Source: Luscinia megarhynchos (taxonomy: Eukaryota; Chordata; Aves; Passeriformes; Turdidae). From it: a stretch of DNA of 64,000 nucleotides. The notes beneath the pieces are model-generated. The model made no database searches. It saw only the letters and a list, made by a program, of their open reading frames with translations, and was not told the DNA's origin. The position numbers and the translations under genes were made by a program. Shown here piece by piece: positions 36,901 to 51,900 of the stretch; within the stretch, counting starts at the first letter, position 1; each line of letters starts with the position of its first letter. The DNA is taken from the NCBI GenBank assembly GCA_034336665.1, contig CM067566.1, forward strand, positions 31,278,330-31,342,329. Direction: 5' to 3'.

Positions 36901-39900
36901 CTTTTCATATGAAGTTCAGTGCTAGCAGTCAATGAATTGCTATTAATTACAAATCAGTGAGGCTTTGCTTCCAGAGGTAGGCTACATGATTCCTCTGTCA
37001 TTAACTGTTCAGACACTTTAAAGCATAAACCACTGCTGAATCACTAGGTTTATCACAAAAATGCTAGAATTACAAGTAACTTGCATTCAAAATATCAAAT
37101 TTAACAAATAAACAATCAGTTCACTCAAAGCTGAGATCATAATGGATTGTGCTGTCTTCCCCTGATTGGTAAACTGATAATGGCTTTCATTTCTGTGAGT
37201 GACACAGAACACAGATGTCAGTCTTATTTCAGTGATGTGACACATGCAGCACCAATGCAATCAGCAGATCCTCTCCTCAAAGTGCTGGATGCAAGCACTG
37301 CCTGCCTCTGTACTTCCACCTGTGATGTTTGTCCAAGTAGAAATACTTGGAGGTTTGTCCCAGAAACAAAGTGGCAACAGACTGGGAAGAAGAAAGCTTG
37401 TTTTACTTGCAGCAGAACCAGCAGTCTGGCCCTTTCCAGATTCCTATCTTGTGACTTGATTTTCTCACATTTAATCAGGGCTCTACCTTTTGTCCTCATC
37501 TCCATGAGTGCACTTTCTATCTATTTTTATCTATCTATAGCAGTGAAACTTACAGCAAATTAACACAGGTGATGCCCAGAGTGGCCCAGGAAGTGAGGAC
37601 ATAGATCTAAAACCCCAACTAAACCAAAACCAATCTGTATTTGCTAACAATATATACTCCTCCAGAAACATACAATTTCTAAGTTGTCATTTCAAATATA
37701 TGGGGAGGGGAAAAACCCCACAAACTTATTAGCAGTACTGCATTTTCGCCAGAATTTGAAAGAACAAGGGAAGCTTCAGAAAGACTCTCATAATTGGTTT
37801 TCACCTCAAAGACCCTGAAGCATGACACAGCACCATTAGAACTTCTCTATTCAAGACATACTCAAGAAGGATATACAACTTCATACTTAATTTGTTGTTA
37901 GAAATGAAAAAAAAAAAAACAAAACACCAAACCAAAAAACAAACAACTTTGAATGTTATAAGCAGACTTGGCAATATATTAGTTTTTAAGGCTTCATGGC
38001 TGACACAGACTTCGTATCTGGCCCCTACATATCCAAGGGCTCAGAGGAAGGACAGATGATACTGATGTCAAAAAATCAAACTTATTGGCACCTACAGTAG
38101 GTGTTACCAGACAGAGTACAGCTAGCCCTAAAGTGTTGTGTCAGTTTTCTTAAAGAAATCATTATCTGTGTTAGACTTTGAATAAAGCATATGAAGAAAT
38201 TAGAAAGCACAAACATTTAATGCTTCAGGATGTTCTGGACAAAACTGTTAAGAGCAATTGTGCAAAGTCGCAATGACTGCCAGCACAAGGACACAAAGTC
38301 TTTGAAGTAGCTACTACTGACAACACAGAGCTGAGCTAGCAGTGAGAAAACTAGAAAACACATCTTCAATATTTTATCAAGGAAGAAAGAACACAGGGAA
38401 AAACAAACACTGAAAAGATTCATCAAGCTCTAAAAGCACATATTGCAAGTAATTTACTTATAACTATTCATCTCTGCAGATTTGCTGATATGCAAACTAC
38501 AAAGACTAGAACAACTCACCTACAGAAATTAAAGTAATTCAAGGAGTAAATACAAAAATTTCAGGTTCTGGAAAAATTGTTTCTGAATAGCAGAATGCAG
38601 ATCAGCACTTCTGGATTCTGCTTATTTGTTTATTTAGAGTTGGTTTTAGACAAACTTATATTTCATTGAGTTCTGAGCAAGGTAACATGGAAAATGAAGA
38701 ACATCCATGCTGATCTGAAGCAGCACCCTGACTGAAAGAGGCACTCAATAGTCTGAGACATGGTCTTGTCAAAATGTTCTTGGATAAATGCAACACAAGT
38801 TCCCCTGACATGAGGGATTTAGACAAGCCAAGGAAAAAACCTGCCCCAAGAAGAGTTGCAATTGGCTTATTGCTTATGACATTCTGAATGCTCTGTTTTA
38901 CTCTCTAGAGTTCTTGTGCTAGATTTATTTTCCAACGTGACCTATTAATTTATTCAATTAATCAATAAAAAAAATCACTAAGATTATATTTTACATTGCT
39001 TCTCCTTCTCTTTTGTGCAACTTTTAATACCTATTTAGTACCTAGGAAATGCATGGGAGACAGGGACAATGTCTGGGGCAGAAACCTACTGATGTTTCAG
39101 TGAGAATTTTTTCACTCAAAAGCAGAGCAGCTGAGCCCATACAAAAGCTTATATGAGCTTACTGCTCCCTTTTGTTTCTAAGGAGCATAATGAAAGACAT
39201 GAAATACAGAAGGCTTAGGAATCTGGAATATCTGCTACAACTAAATTGAAATTTAACTAGTCTGTCATTTTGTATCATTTTATTTCAAAGCACGTGTAAA
39301 ACAAGCTTTACTAGATTAATATGATATTTATAAATAAAGGAGGAAAATAAAGAAGAGCTCAAGAACAAAAGATGCTACATGCCTTTCTCAGGACAGTCTC
39401 AGATCACTTTAAATAGCAGTGAAAGAAATTATCTGTGTGACTCACCACTTCATCTTTGTCCTCAGGAGTTAGCTGAGCAGAACTTCTTTCTTCCTCTTTC
39501 TTGACTGATCTCTCATATAAATCACTGACAATGAATGAGGGGTAATATCTGTCCTTTAGAGTTTCATAAACATCTGCCTGTATTCTGTAGAATACTTCAA
39601 TGCCTTTATTTCCCACAAGACTTTGCTGTATTTCCTTATAAAGGGATTTTTCCACAGGTATTTCTCTGCTTTCCACAAAAAAATTCTGGTAAATTTCACT
39701 CACCAGTTGAGGTATTTCAGCCTAGGAAGAAAGAGAGAGGGAGAGAAAAAAAGACTAATGAAAAGAAATTGAAAATATCAAGATGACTCAGGACCCAGGT
39801 GCACAGTTTGAAGGATAATCAAGCTAATTTCCTATCCAAATGTATGAGAAGACATCTGTAAAACTCTTACTGAGATCAAGCATGCTGCCTGCCTGTGCAC

Positions 39901-42900
39901 CTCTGCTAAGCAATCAATTTTACAAGTATGGATATTTGTTAAGTGAAGAAACATCTGTGCCCAAAAATTGCCAGTTTCCACACCCACTCTTTTAAATCTA
40001 TGCTCCAAAAGCTAGCATTAAAAAGAAAAAAAGTGCTAGAGCAACAGTGTGGTCACCATTTTAAATTCAGATGGTAATGCTCAGCTGAATCAGCTCTCAT
40101 GTGTTCTGCTGAATAGAATGAATCCACTTAGTTTGTGGGGGGAAAGGAAAAAAAAAAAAGAAACAAGAAGAGGAAAAAAGCACAACTGAAGAGACATTTA
40201 CCAGTACAGGAAGCTGGGTATTTTTACCATGTCCCTAAACTGGCCAGAATTGAAAAGGGTTTATCCAGTCCCTCAGTATGGCACAGTTCTTACTGGCCTC
40301 ATCTGACAATACCACAGCCACATGACTGCAGGACACTACCTAGCTGCCCCTGTAGTGGCAGATATATTCAAATCCATATCTATATGTACATACATATTGT
40401 TTTGAACAGGAAGAGCAAAATCACAGCTGAGAGGTCATAAAATGATTTCTATATTTTTTCCAACCATGAGCAGTTTGCAATCAAAACTGATTTACAGAAC
40501 TCTCTTCAGTGCTTGACAAACTGTTTTCATCAACACTCTCTAGCTTGAGTTGGTTGGTAGTCATTTCTTCAGATTGTACTAATGGTTCACTACTCATACT
40601 CTACAATTTGTCTCTCTGATTACAGGATGCTTTATGTTTTCCAATTGACTGGAATAAGAGCAATAAAATGACAGTGAACAAAAAGTTAACTGATAATCAA
40701 TAATGAAATCTGTATTTCATACTAATGTGAATCCTGAAGTTCTAATTGCTTCCCCCAAAAACCCACCACAGTGGTCACGAACATCAAATTTGTCCTCTAC
40801 AAATTCTTCCTCTGCACCATTGCTTCAGGGTACTTTGTGCAATTTTAAGTGATATTCCCTATCCTTGTTTCAGGGTTCTAATTCCTACTGTATTTTAGCC
40901 AATATTACAATATAGCATTGTTTCTTCTCTCTATCAGTATTGTGGCATTCCTAGAGAAAAACTTAGCTGCTACAGATTAGGGATAGGTCTTTTAAAGCAA
41001 CACCTCTCCTCCAAAAAGATTTTCAGAACATATATACACACAATTTCATTGTTTTGGATTGAATAGGCAACCTGTAATTGGCATATGAGAAGCTTATGTA
41101 CAGACTATCCAATTGGAATGTGCTACTAGGTTCCACATTAACTGATACAACTAAAGTCTGCATGTTTTCTCTGGTGGAGGGCAAAATAATTGTACTCCTT
41201 TTGCATATCAAATATTCCTTTTAACAGATGTGGTTACACCAATCAACAATAAATCACCATCGCAACAGCCCACAAATTTTAATTGCAAATACTGACATGA
41301 AGTTAAAGAAAAACCCAAATTGCTTAGAACTATTGCTATTGGTTTTTTAAAAACAAAGACATTTTATAACATCAAGATCACCACAAACAGTGTCAATGTA
41401 CAAAGCAACTTCTTCCACCTTGTTAGCATTCTTCAGATTCTCCACAGACTCCCAGAGGCCGATCAAAGCCATCTTGTCCATCCTCTCCATGTAGATCCGG
41501 AAGTGCTCTCGGTATGAAGGGTTGGCCAAAATTTCCTCAAACTGAAGAATCTGAAGAAGGGAAAACCAAGAATAAAAACTGGAAAAATGCCTAATTCTAA
41601 CTCCTTTCCTAATAGAGAAAACCGTTTCACTATGCATCCCACAAATGTGTCCTAGATTCAACTACACAGACCTCCTACAGTGATGGTTTTGCTTCATTAA
41701 AAAAAGAAAAGGAGCTTTAAGTACTTAGAAGATAAATTCATCTATGCTTCTATCAGATAGTAAATACCTCCACATCTTCCTAGTCAGGATACATTTCAAA
41801 GGACTAAGATGGCATTTCATGTCACTCATGAAATGCTATTGTCAAAAATTTAACTTCCAGTGTTCCCGCAAAGTGGAGGAGCCAAGCTGAAAGCTAAATT
41901 TTCTTGTTCTTTACTTGTCTCAAACACCAGCAGTTTCCGTACCACAGCCCACAGAGCTTTGAGATGTGTCTCAATTATTCCCAGGGACACAGAGAAAGAT
42001 GGAATACCTTGGCTGCTAGGGCATTTAGTGGGTCAGTTCCCACTGTTATTGAAAAACATCTATCAGAAACACAGTCAGGAATGAGTATGTTCTGTGATAT
42101 AATGCTCAGGACTTTTCCTAAATGAGGAGGGTGTACATCAAGCAGTAAAGGAAATTAAACACAGACTTTCTGTACCAACGCAGATGCTACAGCCATTAAG
42201 ATGTTACATTAAAAAAGCCATTATCACTTCCTTATCCTCTACTGTTTTTGTGAATCCAGGCCTTTTCTTTGAGACAAACACCTGAAAACAAAATAGTAAT
42301 AATAATACTACAGTTCTAGTGGGCATCAGAATACCCCCCTCTCTGGGCAGACCACTCATTCTCCTAAACCTAGTACCTCTGAAACTCTACCACCAAGTTA
42401 TGTTTAGGAAAAACAGTTTCCTTGTCCCAAGCTACAGGTGAGGAAACCACCTATGTGGGCACACACACAATTAAGGGCACAAAATTAGCGCCTTCACAAA
42501 CCAAACTAAACATGGTTTTTTAACAACTGCAGTCAACTACGATTCTCTGAAACAGCTCCCCCAAATTTTGAGCAGTGTTTAAGTAAATTATATTTGTCTC
42601 ATATGAAATACTCATTAACATCTTTGAAGTTGCTTGTGACCATCATGTGCCATTCTTCTCTTTATCCTTTACTATACCAGTATCTTCTGGACATGACTTT
42701 GCTCTTAGCTTTAAAACTATTCCCATATATGTACATCTGCCTTTAAAAGCTCACTCTATAAACCTCACTGAAAAGCAGAGAGTACCTTTTTCAAGCTAAG
42801 CTTAATACAGATCAGGCTGTCAAAAAGATCAACACAGACATGGCAATTTAAAGGCCAGTCTGTGATTTAGCCTCATTACTGTGCATCATCATATCTTCTA

Positions 42901-45900
42901 TTCAATCATTTTACCAAGGACAATTATTTAAAATACAAGTGCAACAGGGTCTTCCAGCCCCTTGAACAGATATTTTCCCCATCTCAGGGAGTGCCAGCTC
43001 TGTAAATAATAGCAGAGTTAGTAAATTACAGCTTGGGGAATGTGCTGTCACTTGTGTGAGAGGTCACCTTGGTCTCTATGTTTCTATTATCCAAGCCATA
43101 CCCACTCCAGCTGCCAGCAAGGAGGGTAACAAACAAACAAACCCCTTTCAGATGAAACTGGGGGTAAGTGCTGCTGTAGGGAGCAAGGCAAGTGCAACTT
43201 TCTCTCCCACCTAACAAAGGGCCCATTGCACCAGTGCCCTGTGGCAATCAAAGCAGTGGTGCTGAGCAAAAGTGTTACACAACTCTCCTAATAGGTACCT
43301 GGCAAACTAAAACACTTAAATAAATTAACGGGCAGAAAAGCTTCTTCTCTTGCAAAAATGAAATCTCAAATGTTTTCTTGATTTTTCTCCAAGTCTGGAC
43401 TATCCTGGAATTATTAAATATGTTACCAGTGCTAAACACATTATGTTACAGCCACAATGCCAACAATGATAGACACAAGAGGATTTTAGTTTGGAGGTGA
43501 AAAAATCATAAAATGCATGTGTGCTGGTTTTGGCTGGGGTAGAGTTAACTTTTTTAAGAGGCTGGCAGGGGCTATGTTTTAGATTTGTGCTAAACACAAG
43601 GCTGATAACATAGAGATGCTTTTATCTCTGCAAGATACCAAGGCCTTTTCTGCTTTTGGTAGTGCCACACTGGAGAGCAGACTGGGGCTGCATGGAAGAC
43701 TGTGAGGAGCCACAGCCAGGACAGGTGACCCCAGCTGAGCAAAGGGATATTCCAGACCATATGGCATCATGCTCAGTGTGTGAAGCAGGGGACGTTTGGA
43801 GTGATGGCTTTGTCCTCCCCAGTCACTGTTAGGTGTGATGGCACCCTGCTCTCCTGGGGATGGCTGAACACCTGCCTGCCATGGGAAGCAGGGAATGAAT
43901 TCCTTGTTTTGCCTTGCTTGTGTATGTGGCTTTTGCTTGCTTATTAAACTGTCTTAATGAGTTTTCTGGCTTTTACCCTTCTGATTGTGTCTCTGATCCT
44001 GTTGGTGGGGGACTGAGCAAGTGGCTGCATGGAGCTTGGCTGCTGCCTGGGGTGAAACCACAAGTCATTTTTGGCACCCAACTATTCTGTGGATCTTCCT
44101 TCCTTTCATGTTTTAAAGAAGTTCTGCAATAATTTGTAATCCTCAGCAAAAGATCATTTTATGATTCAGTATCACCATGGATTAGAGCACAAAACTCTAA
44201 GCTATGTTGGCACATACACAGCCATTAGGGCATGTGTACACCCTCAAATCTAATATCCAGTTAACAGATATCATCTTAGAATTATTAGCCTCCACAGCAA
44301 CCCTTCAAATCCCCGTTAACTCAAGAGCAGCTTCCGGGTTTGGAAAAACCAGAAGCTTTAGTGTTGCTACATCAATTCCCTGCTTCAAGAGGAATGTAAT
44401 TTATTTATCACAGCTGGTCACAGGCTGTGACTAAGACTAGGAAAGTTAGGTTTTTCTATTTTTTTTTCTTAAGCTTTAACCAGCATCCCTAGCATGTGCC
44501 CACAGAAGAGACTTGTCCCTGGCCCTACAGAGGGGAGACCCGGTCTTGTTAAATCCCTAAAGATAGTCACAACCTCTCTCTGGACAGGAACATAGAACAA
44601 CTAGGTAATTTAAGTCTGCACAGGCACAGATTAGATGCACTGTACTGTATTTCTTTGCAACACACCAGATTCCATTCACTACAACCACACTGACCTATAA
44701 TGAATAGCCCAAATAAAGCTGGTAACAGCACTGCAGATGGTTGGGATGAACAGCATTTGGGTCACTAGAGGAAGTTTTCTGCTGGGATAACAGCATACAA
44801 TCAGACTGCCAAAGCTCCAGTTGCTGCTTTGGATTTTTTCCTTGTTTTTTTTTTATTTGTAGAAGCCAGGAATAAGTGGAATGTAAAAACCAATACTGAT
44901 AAATATCTTTTTCCAAGATGCACTAAAAAAAAACCCTTAACTGATGTTTTTTCCATATATTGACTAAAATGAAAGCCTGTATATATCACATTATGTTTTA
45001 AAAAGAAGAAAGTCATCAGAAGACTGTCTCTGTCACATACAGCAATGTGAGCAAAATGCAATGATTATTTAAGTATTGGGAAGTATATACTGACCACATA
45101 AGGTACCTATTTTACTGCACATGCACTAATGTAAAAGTCCCTGCCTTGAGATTCACATGCTCACAAATATACTTCTGTCATTAAAAAAAAACAAACCATC
45201 ACGAGGCAATAGGGTGACAAAAATTGTAGCTTGTTTTCTTAATATTCCCAGATTCTGTACCATGATGTATCCTGACATAACAATCTTACAATCTGAAGCT
45301 CAGAAATCACCATGAAAATCTGATAAGTCCCCAGTTAAACCAACATCTATCCACAGATGCAGTGGAAGCAAGATCTTCTGCAGGAGTTTCATCTTAGTCC
45401 TCATCAACTGGATTATGAACATGAGCTCATTCCACCTCAAAATACACTCAGATGGTTTCCCTGCTGTTTCACAGCGAGTTAAGGGTCAGATCCCCAGACC
45501 CCCTCCTAGAACCCACAATCCACAGAACAGCTCCTCTGAGAAGATGCTGTGACTCTAAATGTCAAATCTCACAGACAAGGTGGTATGGTGGTTGTGCTCA
45601 GCACAACAAAGGAAAAACATAATTTACTGAATAAACACATGCAATAATTCAACTAATTACTGCAGTATCATGCAGGCACAGTTTCTAAGAAAAAGGACTA
45701 AAACAGCACTGACTATAAAGAGATTCTTATACATTACACTTACTCAAACTGCATTTTCTCCAAAAACAAACCTAACACCTTGGGCAGAGTTTAAAATCAA
45801 GATCAGAGGTAATGACAGAATTCAGATTCATACAGTAACTGTAGTTTGTTTGTAAGCATTTGATTATAAATCACATATTTAGGATTTCCCTAGTAACCTG

Positions 45901-48900
45901 GATTCAGGAAAATTAGGTGAGTGAAACAGGTACAAAATCAAATTTATTACAAGACTGAATAGTCAAACAGAACACTGACAGCTCCAAATAATCCATCTCC
46001 ATATATAAGCCCATAAACAGAATATGCATAAAAGACTTTCTACCTGCAATTCCATTACTCCCCTACTACTGCAGTCAACAAAAAGCTTTCTATAGGATGG
46101 ATAAGTGAAACCAAAATAAAAGTTTAATTGACTAGTCAACTCTTTGTGCAACTAGTACCAAAAATTTCCCCAAAATTAATAATGTATTCAAGCTTCTCAC
46201 TACACTTACATAAAATATTAATTCAAACACCATCAGTAAATTCCCATTTCATGCAAGTTGAAGAAAGGAAGCAAACATTCAGTTTCTTCTACAAAAGCTA
46301 GTTCTGCAATTTAGATGCTACCTTAACAGAAAAGCTGGCACAACCATACTCTAAGGAGTCTAAGGGCCACCAGCTGCAAACTACCAATATATCTTGCCTA
46401 CTAAATCCCAAACAATGCCTTTCCCTTTTGCTTAGAAAAGGGCCTGAGTGTCCAGTCAATACTGTCCAAATAGGAGGGACCAACAAGAAAATAACACCAG
46501 CTGCCTTAAAATGAGAACCCAGAGTGCAGCTACCACAGTGCCAGAGAGGATGGGAAGAAGCAACAGTGAAGAAAGACTGCTTCCTGAGCATTTTTCCTTG
46601 GGCATTTTTCTATGCTCAAAAGGGAACAGCATGGCCCCCATCTCTCAAGCAGCCTCCCACAGCTTCTTTCCTGGCAATGGAGAATCAGAGACAAGAAAAG
46701 GGCAAAGGAGTTTTCCTATTTTCTACACTGACATGACTTTAAAAGAGTTCTAGGGCTTCATGACAGGAACATCGAAAACTTAAGAAGCAAAACTGCCTCA
46801 GATCCCACTGTTTACAGCATCACCACAACAAATGCCTGTGCAAGAAGTCATTATTGCTATTAATAATACCATTAACTCAATATTGAACTGCTCATTGGTA
46901 TATTTGCAGGATAGAACTCCAGGTCAGCAACTCTCACTAAAAAACATCATTGGTTTGTGAAATGTGCAATGTCAGCTTCAATAATTTCTTTGATTTTAAT
47001 AATAATATTATATTTTATTTATATTTCTGACCAAACCCTGCCCCTATCCAGTGCATCTTCATTACTGGACTCCATTCTTGAACAATCTTATGTCCCCCTG
47101 TATCTATCCAGAAAAGTTCATAATGTCTCAGCAGGCATCAAAAGTGGCATCATTGGCTCATGCTGTGGTGCCACATGCTCCCATCTCTCTTTTTCTCCTT
47201 GACACCACTTGCTACACCCAGCTTCAGGAAAGAGAACAACAGGACTTTCTTGGCACAACCTATGACACACCATCTGAAATCATGCTTTAAGGACAAGTGG
47301 GGAGCAGGGAATCATTGTGTTTCAGACCTTACTCAAGAAAAACAAAATACAAAAAGCAGGAACTATTTCTCCATTATTCTACTTTTTCTAACATGCTACT
47401 AAGTTAGAATTATAATAAGGACATAATGAAAATTAAATATCCCTGCATGAAGAGATAAGCTATCTCCTACCTACATTAAAAACATAAAATCTTTTCACAT
47501 TTGAATACATCAGCTACTATGCTTTGCCCAAAGGGAATAGAGTAGATTACAAAAGAAGTCAGTAATACTTTTTTAAGATTTGCAAGGCTAAGTAGTCATT
47601 TTATTATTTGTAGATGCTTGCCAACACAACAATAGTTACTTCTAATTCCACACTACAATGATAATGAAAACCAGCATTCAGTCACAGCAGCTTTACCAGA
47701 GTTTATCTGCAACAACTGCCCTGAGTTGTGTCAACTGCCTTCCATAAGTATTTACTTTTGAATAATTCAGTATTTTCCAAACCCACACATATTTCCTAAT
47801 TAAATATAATGATGGCCAAAGACATATTTCACACATGCTGGCAGTCTTTTATTTGAAAGCAAGTTGCTACTTTCACAAAAGCTGCTACCATGTCCTTATT
47901 AACTCCCTACAGGTGGTATGTCTGAAAAATCACATGTTATTACAAGCCATACAATCCTTTATGAAGTTTCACACTGTACAATATTCCAAGCTGAGCCATC
48001 ACTGGGTCTTTTTGGGTACTTCAGTAATCTTTTCCCAAGGTGAAAAAAAACCATGAAGCAATTAATTTGTACTTGACTCCTGGGGGAAGGGAGGGATTGA
48101 CTACAGGGAAGTAACATGGTCCAGTAGTAAAGCATTTAAAAAGACCTTTAGACAATGCAATTCATACCTTCTGACTTGGAGGGCCATCACCTTCATCAGA
48201 AATGCCATCTTCCTGCTGATCATAAGCAGGCCCTCCCAGGAGCCTTATTCTCTTCTCACATTGCTTCTTTGCCACTGTCAGCTGATTAATATACCTCTTC
48301 ACATTGCGAGCCCTTAGTAGGTCAGCTTTCATTGCTGCAGTTTCTTTTCCTTTTGAATCTAACAATAAAGCAAATCAGACACAGTATTTTACAACAGAAA
48401 AACATCATTGTACCACTGCTTCTGTGAAACACAAATCAGAGACAGTAGTTTACAACATGAAAATATTGTACCACTGCTTCTGTGATCTGTCTGATCAAAG
48501 CATCTGTCATTCATGAATCAACTATGCTCATCAGTACAGATAGTGGCAACTTTGTATGTGAAACAGAATAATGATGGTGAAACATTCTGCAATGATAACT
48601 CAAGGGTTTACACAAAAGAGAAAAAACAAAATCTTTATTCAAATGCATAGCAAAACCCCACCCCACCAGCTCTCTTTTTATAGTTTGTTGAAAGCCACAG
48701 CCCAAGACCTCTACTACAGAATGTACATTTATCAGATGGCATTAAGGAGATTACGTGCAGCCATGGCACATGATAACACATGGAGCTGATGGCCTATACA
48801 CCTTTCTGAACATGGCATTGACTGCCTGGAGTCACGAGGGACTGGGCTCTCTTCCCCCCAGCCCAGCATAACACATTCCCACACATCTTATTTGCAAAGC

Positions 48901-51900
48901 CCAAACTCCTTGTGCGTGATGTGAACAGCATATCATACAATATCCCCTCCAGACAACTGACCAAAGTTCACTCGAAATGGTCAGATGACTAAGAAAAAAA
49001 AATCTTAAAATGCCATGTCAAGACTGCACAGTACTCTTTAAAAGTAAAGTAATGTGAAGATGACAGTCAGCTGAATAAGACATAGTAACAGCCAGTGTAA
49101 TGTTTGTGCATTCGACACTCCATCCTCTTCAGCTAATTACCAGGGTCTAAAAAAGGAGCAGCAGATAAAGCAGATATAAAACCCTACTGTGTGGAAATCA
49201 TGTTTAATATCTGCAGGATGCAAGCGATTCACATTTGTACATTGGTTTTATTTTCCTCTTGCTCAATAACACTCATGCTTTTTTTGGGCTGCAGCTGTTA
49301 CTCAGTAGCAAAGTACTTGGCTTTTACTTGGCTCTGGATTATCTGACTGCTCAGGGATAAATAAAGATCTATTCTACTATGTTTTCAAAATACTAAATGA
49401 TAGCAAAATCATGTTGATAAAAACAGCATTTGATTTTCACAAGAGTTAAGAAACAACTACATAGTTAGGATTATGCATGCAAACACAGCAAAAAGGAAAT
49501 CTCAGAAATTATCTAAAATCCCTATTTTTAACAAGTTTCTAATACTTCATGGCAACTTCTCCTTTTACAACTGTTTTCACCCTTTTATTTCCTCCTCAAA
49601 GCCTCATGTAAGCATTGCATGCAACTCTTAAGTTTAGTCTTTTACATACTAAAGGACAATTCAAGATACATGAAACTCCCTGAAGTTCTAAACACAGCTG
49701 ACTCCAGATCTTCTCCCATTATCTTTGCCGATATTTTTAATCTCACTTGATTTGCTTCATGTATTTATGTTGGTAGGGAGGCTTCCTGATACAAATACTC
49801 TTAGTATTTTAATGGATGAGTATCATTTGCAACTGAGCTGCCACGTAATAGTGAAGTAAAGAAATGATACTCACTGAAGCAAATAATAAAATTATTTTAC
49901 TACCAAAAAAAAAAAAAAAAAAAAAAAAAAAGGCCATCTGTTTTCCTGGCATGTTAACTCCACAGGGAAGTCAACAGAGCATTTAATTTAGTGTTTCAGT
50001 TCCCTAAACAGAGCTACCAATATTAATGAGAGAAAATGAAAGGAAAAGACCTTAAAGACAAAACAATGCTCTCCACCAAATCAAAACATTTACAGCTATT
50101 ACAAATACAGGAACAGAAGTTTAAAGTCAAGATTAAACCCCAACCTTTCCCTGCTGCACTTGACTCTAAGATCATTTTTTAAAAGTCATCAATTCTTTCA
50201 ATAGTTTAAATCTTTGGGCTCAAAATGCATACTTGATATCCCACACTTCTGAAAATCCACAAACAGTACAATGCAATGATCATTCAGCCTTCTTAAAACC
50301 AACAGTACCCTTCTCAATGGAAACAAGGCATTCTTGAAGGCTTTTCAAAGCACAAATCTACTTTACTGGGAATCTTATCATCCCATGACTGCAGCAAGCC
50401 TCCAGGAGAGATTAATGAGCCTACCATTCCCAGTGATTATTTCCTGTCTTAACAGAGATCCTTCAAAAACATTGACCTCAGCTCTTCATAGGCAAAAGGA
50501 GCCACTCCACCCAAGCATCACTCAGGGCAGCTATGAAGATTACACTGCCAGCCTGTTTCTGCTCCATGGATAAACAGGACTAGTCACCATGAAAGCCTGG
50601 CAGTGACATGCTTCACAAATAAACAAGAGGCTGATGAAAAGCAGAGCAACCCAGAATGTGGCTAATGTGCTACTGTGCAGGAAAGACAGCATGGAATTGT
50701 GGACTAACACTAACACTGAGCATCACTTCCCTCTTCCAAATTATGAAAGATAAAGCTAGCAGAAATTAGGAGAAGCATTTTCAGCTCAAATGGAAAAGGT
50801 TAGAGCTGGATCACTGGTTTTCTCCAAAAACTCTAATCTGCTTTTGCAATTTTAGAGATTTTCAGTTCTAAACTGCTCTGCTTTTGTCTTATTAGGCACT
50901 ATCAAAATGATATTTCAATTTATAAAGACTTCTCTTTAATCTATTCTTATCTGATTCCACAATCACCAAAATACTGAGACAGAATTAAGAGTAATTTTTC
51001 GCATTTCTGAGTGTCAGGAAAGATGATGTTCATTACATTCAGGCATCACTGCATAAGCCAAATAAAACCAGAAAGGCTCAAAAGGAAAGGCTTGTACGTA
51101 TTCACACACTCTCCAGCAAGCTTCAATACAGGGAAAAGCAGATTTATGTTACTAAGACAGTTTCACCACAAAGCAAGAAGATAAAAAGCATCTTTTGAGT
51201 AATTTTTTTTCCTCTAGTAACAACTTTGCAGTTTGGGTATTTAAAAAAAAAAAAAAAATTCTTAAACAGAAGTCACTCCTCATCAGGAAGACAAGAAATA
51301 TGCTACTTTGGGATTTCCTCCCCACAAGCTGCATAAACATTTACCAGCAGCAACCAAGTACAGCCTCCATCTGCAAAAGAGCAAAGTGTCTTTTACTAAC
51401 TTCCTCCAAAATAATTCTCCTTATCTGGGGAAATTTTGACAAGACATGCACTGCCATGGAGGAACTTCAAATCCCAAAAGGATACTGTGCACCTCTCCCA
51501 AAGGCAACCAAAAGCAATAAGTATTAAAAAAAGATTTTCAAACTCTGCTTATCAATCCACATAAATAATTCAATTTGCACCAAACATTAAAAATGGTCCA
51601 AATGAGCTCAAACTTACCAAGTAATCAAAGCTATGTTACCTGTGCAAATTGTTTTACTCTATGCATTTTTGCATATCTGCAGTAATTTCTGACAAAGCTT
51701 CCACATTGTCTTCTAAACCACTCATAACTATCGTGATTTGAGCTAAGCTAGAAGTACAACCCCAGAAACATAACTTAGAGCCCACCAAAACAATTTCTGA
51801 AAAGTGATTTCTCACACCTAATTTTCTTTCCTCTTTTTTTTTCTATAGTGGCTTGAGCAGGTTTACATCTATTAAATACTGAATTATATCTATTTATCAG

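Noticed and set aside
37147..37563. Plus-strand 138-codon frame in a SNX25 intron
   Set aside because: Overlapping frames of similar length on the other strand, no domain and no splice context. Treated as chance.
49905..49931. A27 run as the tail of a processed pseudogene
   Set aside because: No coding-like or repeat-family sequence was recognised in the preceding kilobase, and no target duplication was seen.
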